From Bacteroidota bacterium (lineage in GTDB: Bacteria > Bacteroidota > Bacteroidia > Chitinophagales > Chitinophagaceae), in the NCBI GenBank assembly GCA_013288445.1, contig JABDBX010000018.1, positions 1-32,926 on the forward strand: DNA of 32,926 bases, written 5' to 3'. The notes under the pieces were generated by a model, which made no database searches, was not told the origin of the DNA, and worked only from the letters and a program-made list of their open reading frames with translations. Within the stretch, counting starts at the first letter, position 1; each line of letters begins with the position of its first letter. Both the position numbers and the translations under genes were made by a program. Below are positions 29,810 to 32,926 of the stretch, piece by piece.

Positions 29810-32463
29810 TCCACAACAAATTTAAACTTAAACATTCGCCCTTCACTGTCTGTTAATTGCAGCAGGTATAATCCCGGAGTAACATTCCGCACCTGTATTT
29901 GGGAGATTGCGTCAGTAAATCCTAAGGTTTGTTTAAACATGCTTCTTCCAAGCACATCAGTTATTTCCGCCAACACCGGATCAGTGTCAGTAGTTCCTTG
30001 TTTCAATATAAAATTACCATTATTCGGGTTAGGGAACAAAATATATCGCTGTCCGCCAACAATCTGGATAATACCACCATCTCCTTTTGTAGTTCCCGAA
30101 GATATTCCGGGTGCACTGTGTCGCATGGCCATACTATCAAACAGTGAAGTGCTATCATTGCAGTTATTGGGGAAAAATACGAGGGTATCAAAAATAACAT
30201 CATAAAGCGCCCTTGCTCTAAATACACAGCCGCCGCCTGTGATCGGGCACAGGTTAGCTAACGTACTTACTTGTGCGCTGTCAGTGCTGCTCATTACACC
30301 CTCTAAATAGTGGAGGTAGAGTTGAAAATACTGCCGGTAATTAACTACGATTTCATCAGCCAATGTGTCGTCTGCGAGCTGTGCCCCGGTCGTTGTATCT
30401 AATGCTGCGTTCGCCATACTATCCACACTAAAGTTATTAAGTATGCCTTGCGCGTCAATCGTGTCAAACATTGCAATGTTGCTATCTATTTTAGTAAACA
30501 AAGCAAAGCGGCTGTTCCGGGCCATTGCTCTAAAAGAAGCAAGCACGGCAGATGTGTCTGCCATTGCAGAATCCTGTAAAAGCATTTCCCATAGCGCAAA
30601 TTGTGCGCTCCAATTATGCTGTACAGCCCACTCTGAATACGGCACATTATTTTGCGCAACGAGCCCGGCGGTGCCACTGCCAGTGCAACAAGTGACTACG
30701 GTAGGTGGCACACACTCATATACGACCGAAGTGCTTGAACTGGTAAGCCCGTTGCCAGTTCCGCTTGTAAGAAGAGAAGCAGTATCGCACCCATATTTAT
30801 GCTTGCAGATGTTTATTGGAGAAAATGCCGCCGATGTCTGGTTGTAAACAGGGTCTTCAATTGGATCCCATGAATATACTTTTAAGGTCGAAGATGTTGG
30901 TAAGACACCATACTTTGTATAGGTCTGCGGGTAAGTATTGCTCCATGCAAAGCCGCTGCCAGCAGTCACACGCCATTGGTTCAAGCATGGGCCAGTGCCA
31001 ATTTGTTGTGTTCCTATGTTGCCGCCAAGCGCTAAGCCCTTGCCGTTGTTGGTCATTGTATTGTCTAACCAATAAGATTGGGTTGTACCATAGTCCAACT
31101 CAAAACCTATGCCTGTATTTGTTATTTTATTGCAGTTTATCAATGAGCCGTTGCAATGCCATTGCAATACACCAGTCCAGTTTGAATCAAGATACCCTGT
31201 CGTAGTGCCAGTGCCATTGATTGTATTAAGCGTTACTTGATTTCCGGCTGCGGCGCTATGCGAAATACCATATTGCGGCGTTTTGGTTGAGTATTGGATC
31301 ATGTTCACTGTATTGCTAACACTGGTCAGCACCTGTGCCGGGCGGTTCACATAGATTCCGTTATAAGAATCGTCTATTTTGTTCTGGTCAATATTCATTT
31401 GCGGTGGTGGTGGCGCGAGGGGGTTGTATGGTGACGCAATGTAACTTTCATCATTTTCCACCCATATCGGCTTGTCCACATATGCATTGCCTAATAGATC
31501 GGTAGTATTGACTTTAGCCCGGATACTGTTGTTCGTCATAACGACCTGCCCAGGTGAGCCGGGAGAATAATCATAAGGGATCGAAGACCCCGGCGCTTTA
31601 AACGCAATACCGTTAGCTACGTTTATAATCGTGTTCACGCTTATATTTATAGTGTCCCAAAAATTTGTTTGCACAAAGTATCCGTAGAAATTACTCCCAA
31701 CGAATGAACCACTGGTACAGCATGAAGAATTGTTTTGAGTTGTCACTATTTGCGAGTTCAACCCTGTTACATGCGCATAGCCAAGCACATACACCCCATA
31801 TGGGCAGTTCCAAAAATAGTTGGGAGAATAAACGCTCAAATATCCAGCGGACGCGAACCCTCGTTGTACCGTAAGCTGGTAGCTGTGCCCGTCAGTGACA
31901 TTGGCGTAAATACCCATACCGCCGCCAGCAGGAGCTGACGCATTTTTAGCCATGTGCGCGAAATAATTGTTTATGACTGTGACGTTGGCATTTTGAAGAT
32001 TCAAGGCGGTGTTGAGGGTATCGAACAAATTAGCGCCACCTTGCCCGGCAAACGGGCTGGTAGCTGGCGATCCTATTTGCACACTTCCGCAATGCCCCCA
32101 TGTGCCCATTCCAACACCATTGAGAGAAATGCCCGTGGTCACACCATTGTTAAAACAGGGCGTCGCTGTGATCGTTGCAATGGCATATGGCGCAATATAT
32201 GGCGAGGCTACAGTTATCGGGGCTTCAAGTGCTGCCACACTCGGCCATGAATACGGCGTGCTTGTGAGTTTTCGGCTGGTAAACACCGTATTGGTTACAT
32301 TCAATCCAAGATATGTTGTTGCTGCGATTGTAGGGAGATTATAGCCGACAATTTTTATGCCCGTATTATTTCGGTTAAAGATTGCATTTTTGCTTGTAAT
32401 AAAAGTCAACGGGCTTTGTGGGTTCTGTGCATAGACCCCGTTTATTGCACCCTCTACAATAAC
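29806..32463 (-). CDS. Parallel beta-helix T9SS cargo protein (5' truncated)
   Basis: The frame is open from 32463 but has no ATG or signal peptide; the TTG at 32409 is a weak start. The first residues (VIVEGAINGVYAQNPQSPL) look like the middle of a protein. The first ~550 residues show the irregular N- and G-rich coils of a right-handed parallel beta-helix (KNAIFNRNNTGIKIVG, NNSIRAKVN, NKIDDSYNGIYVNRP). A helical domain with LLQDSAMADTSAVLASFRAM follows, then a T9SS type A tail (LFPNPNNGNFILKQG). Probably binds or cleaves polysaccharide in family terms, but no catalytic residues are visible. Two genes in tandem with 28565-29809. The 5' end is lost at the junction near 32.45 kb. Confidence 0.8.
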   Translation of the reverse strand, partial: VIVEGAINGVYAQNPQSPLTFITSKNAIFNRNNTGIKIVGYNLPTIAATTYLGLNVTNTVFTSRKLTSTPYSWPSVAALEAPITVASPYIAPYAIATITATPCFNNGVTTGISLNGVGMGTWGHCGSVQIGSPATSPFAGQGGANLFDTLNTALNLQNANVTVINNYFAHMAKNASAPAGGGMGIYANVTDGHSYQLTVQRGFASAGYLSVYSPNYFWNCPYGVYVLGYAHVTGLNSQIVTTQNNSSCCTSGSFVGSNFYGYFVQTNFWDTINISVNTIINVANGIAFKAPGSSIPYDYSPGSPGQVVMTNNSIRAKVNTTDLLGNAYVDKPIWVENDESYIASPYNPLAPPPPQMNIDQNKIDDSYNGIYVNRPAQVLTSVSNTVNMIQYSTKTPQYGISHSAAAGNQVTLNTINGTGTTTGYLDSNWTGVLQWHCNGSLINCNKITNTGIGFELDYGTTQSYWLDNTMTNNGKGLALGGNIGTQQIGTGPCLNQWRVTAGSGFAWSNTYPQTYTKYGVLPTSSTLKVYSWDPIEDPVYNQTSAAFSPINICKHKYGCDTASLLTSGTGNGLTSSSTSVVYECVPPTVVTCCTGSGTAGLVAQNNVPYSEWAVQHNWSAQFALWEMLLQDSAMADTSAVLASFRAMARNSRFALFTKIDSNIAMFDTIDAQGILNNFSVDSMANAALDTTTGAQLADDTLADEIVVNYRQYFQLYLHYLEGVMSSTDSAQVSTLANLCPITGGGCVFRARALYDVIFDTLVFFPNNCNDSTSLFDSMAMRHSAPGISSGTTKGDGGIIQIVGGQRYILFPNPNNGNFILKQGTTDTDPVLAEITDVLGRSMFKQTLGFTDAISQIQVRNVTPGLYLLQLTDSEGRMFKFKFVVE

Positions 32464-32926
32464 TTACTCAATCGGCTCAATGGGCGGGTTACATTGCAAT
32501 GTAACCAAGACCGTAACAGTAAGTCCTGCACCCTCGGCAGTTAGTGGCACCAGTGCATTTTGTGGCAGCGGTGGCACTACAACGCTTAATGATTCTGTTT
32601 CAGGCGGCACATGGACAACCAGTAACGGCAGCGTTGCTACTGTTGGCTCTGCTACGGGTGTAGTTAGCAGTCATGCAACGGGTACGGCAACGATTACCTA
32701 CACATTGCCGGGCGGGTGCTACTCCACATTTGCAGTCACCGTAAATGTGGGCGACACGGCAAGTTGTTCGCCATGCGTTGTGTTCAGCGGAGAAAGCTAT
32801 ATGCGCCTCGGTGCTGGCGGAATAATAAATACCTCACATGGCTCCGGCAACTATTACATAGACAGTAACGTAACTATTACGGGATCGGTGACTTTCACGG
32901 ACGCGATTGTGTTGATCGCGCCGGGG
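32435..32926 (+). CDS. BIG2 plus beta-helix start, cut at both ends
   Basis: An open plus-strand frame of 164 codons runs off the window. It starts abruptly inside a BIG2-like module (APSTITYSIGSMGG, the end pattern of such a module), continues with SPAPSAVSGTSAFCGSG and a complete BIG2-like module (GGTWTTSNGS...TITYTLPGGC), then CSPCVVFSGESYMRLGAGG and VTITGSVTFTDAIVLIAPG, which looks like the first coil of a beta-helix. So it encodes what the N-terminal side of the 29806-32463 protein should look like, but on the opposite strand. No start codon; a TAG at 32432-32434 closes the frame upstream. Confidence 0.7.

Larger units (their letters stand above)
26429..30640 (-). repeat. Tandem duplication of a two-gene surface unit
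   Basis: The pair [beta-helix C-terminus + jellyroll gene] occurs twice: 29806-30640 with 28565-29809, and 27676-28510 with 26429-27679. Both keep the 4-bp GTGA overlap. Near-identical sequence over the beta-helix C-terminal part indicates a fairly recent event. Confidence 0.85.

Noticed and set aside
1-32926. tRNA, rRNA, integrase or transposase genes
   Set aside because: None was recognised on either strand, so mobile-element claims rest on repeats and gene content alone.

Overview
Organism. The window looks like a chromosome segment of a Bacteroidota bacterium, probably Chitinophagaceae or a close relative. Four or five proteins end in type IX secretion (T9SS) sorting domains, the surface proteins are built from BIG2/Ig-like and NHL modules, and several intergenic regions carry the Bacteroidota -7 promoter box TAnnTTTG. 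The lineage is inferred from these family features, not from a search.

Layout. (1) 1-10.9 kb: the 3' part of a giant secreted repeat protein (13 BIG2-like and 20 'GGGxYC' modules), a perfect palindromic terminator, and a six-repeat NHL surface protein. (2) 11.1-13.0 kb: a two-gene phosphate operon, a DUF47/PhoU-like regulator followed by a PitA-type transporter. (3) 13.1-19.7 kb: small single genes separated by palindrome-rich repeats. They include a cupin whose metal ligands match the manganese hydroxynitrile lyase type, a HEAT-like protein, a lipoprotein, a BLUF photoreceptor, a secreted alpha/beta hydrolase and a retropepsin-like protein. Two degraded copies of the BLUF 3' end lie at 14.9 and 16.1 kb. 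(4) 19.7-20.7 kb: holA (DNA polymerase III delta), the clearest housekeeping gene. (5) 20.8-26.4 kb: an accessory block with a double-HTH XRE regulator, an HExxH protein, small exported and acidic proteins, an N6-methylase-like protein without an NPPF motif, and gene-poor stretches. No integrase is visible. (6) 26.4-32.9 kb: a tandemly duplicated pair of T9SS cargo genes on the minus strand, meeting an oppositely oriented BIG2/beta-helix gene at about 32.45 kb.

How it fits together. Both ends of the window encode surface proteins assembled from the same module types, and the right end shows tandem duplication, truncation, exchange of a C-terminal sorting domain, and a head-to-head junction of two 5'-truncated reading frames. 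Short CCCCCTTTAGGG palindromes lie at two of these breakpoints. The most notable signals are this rearranging locus, the triplicated BLUF 3' end, and a 236-bp ladder of nested inverted repeats at 18.8-19.0 kb. I did not find a complete, clearly new multi-gene system.
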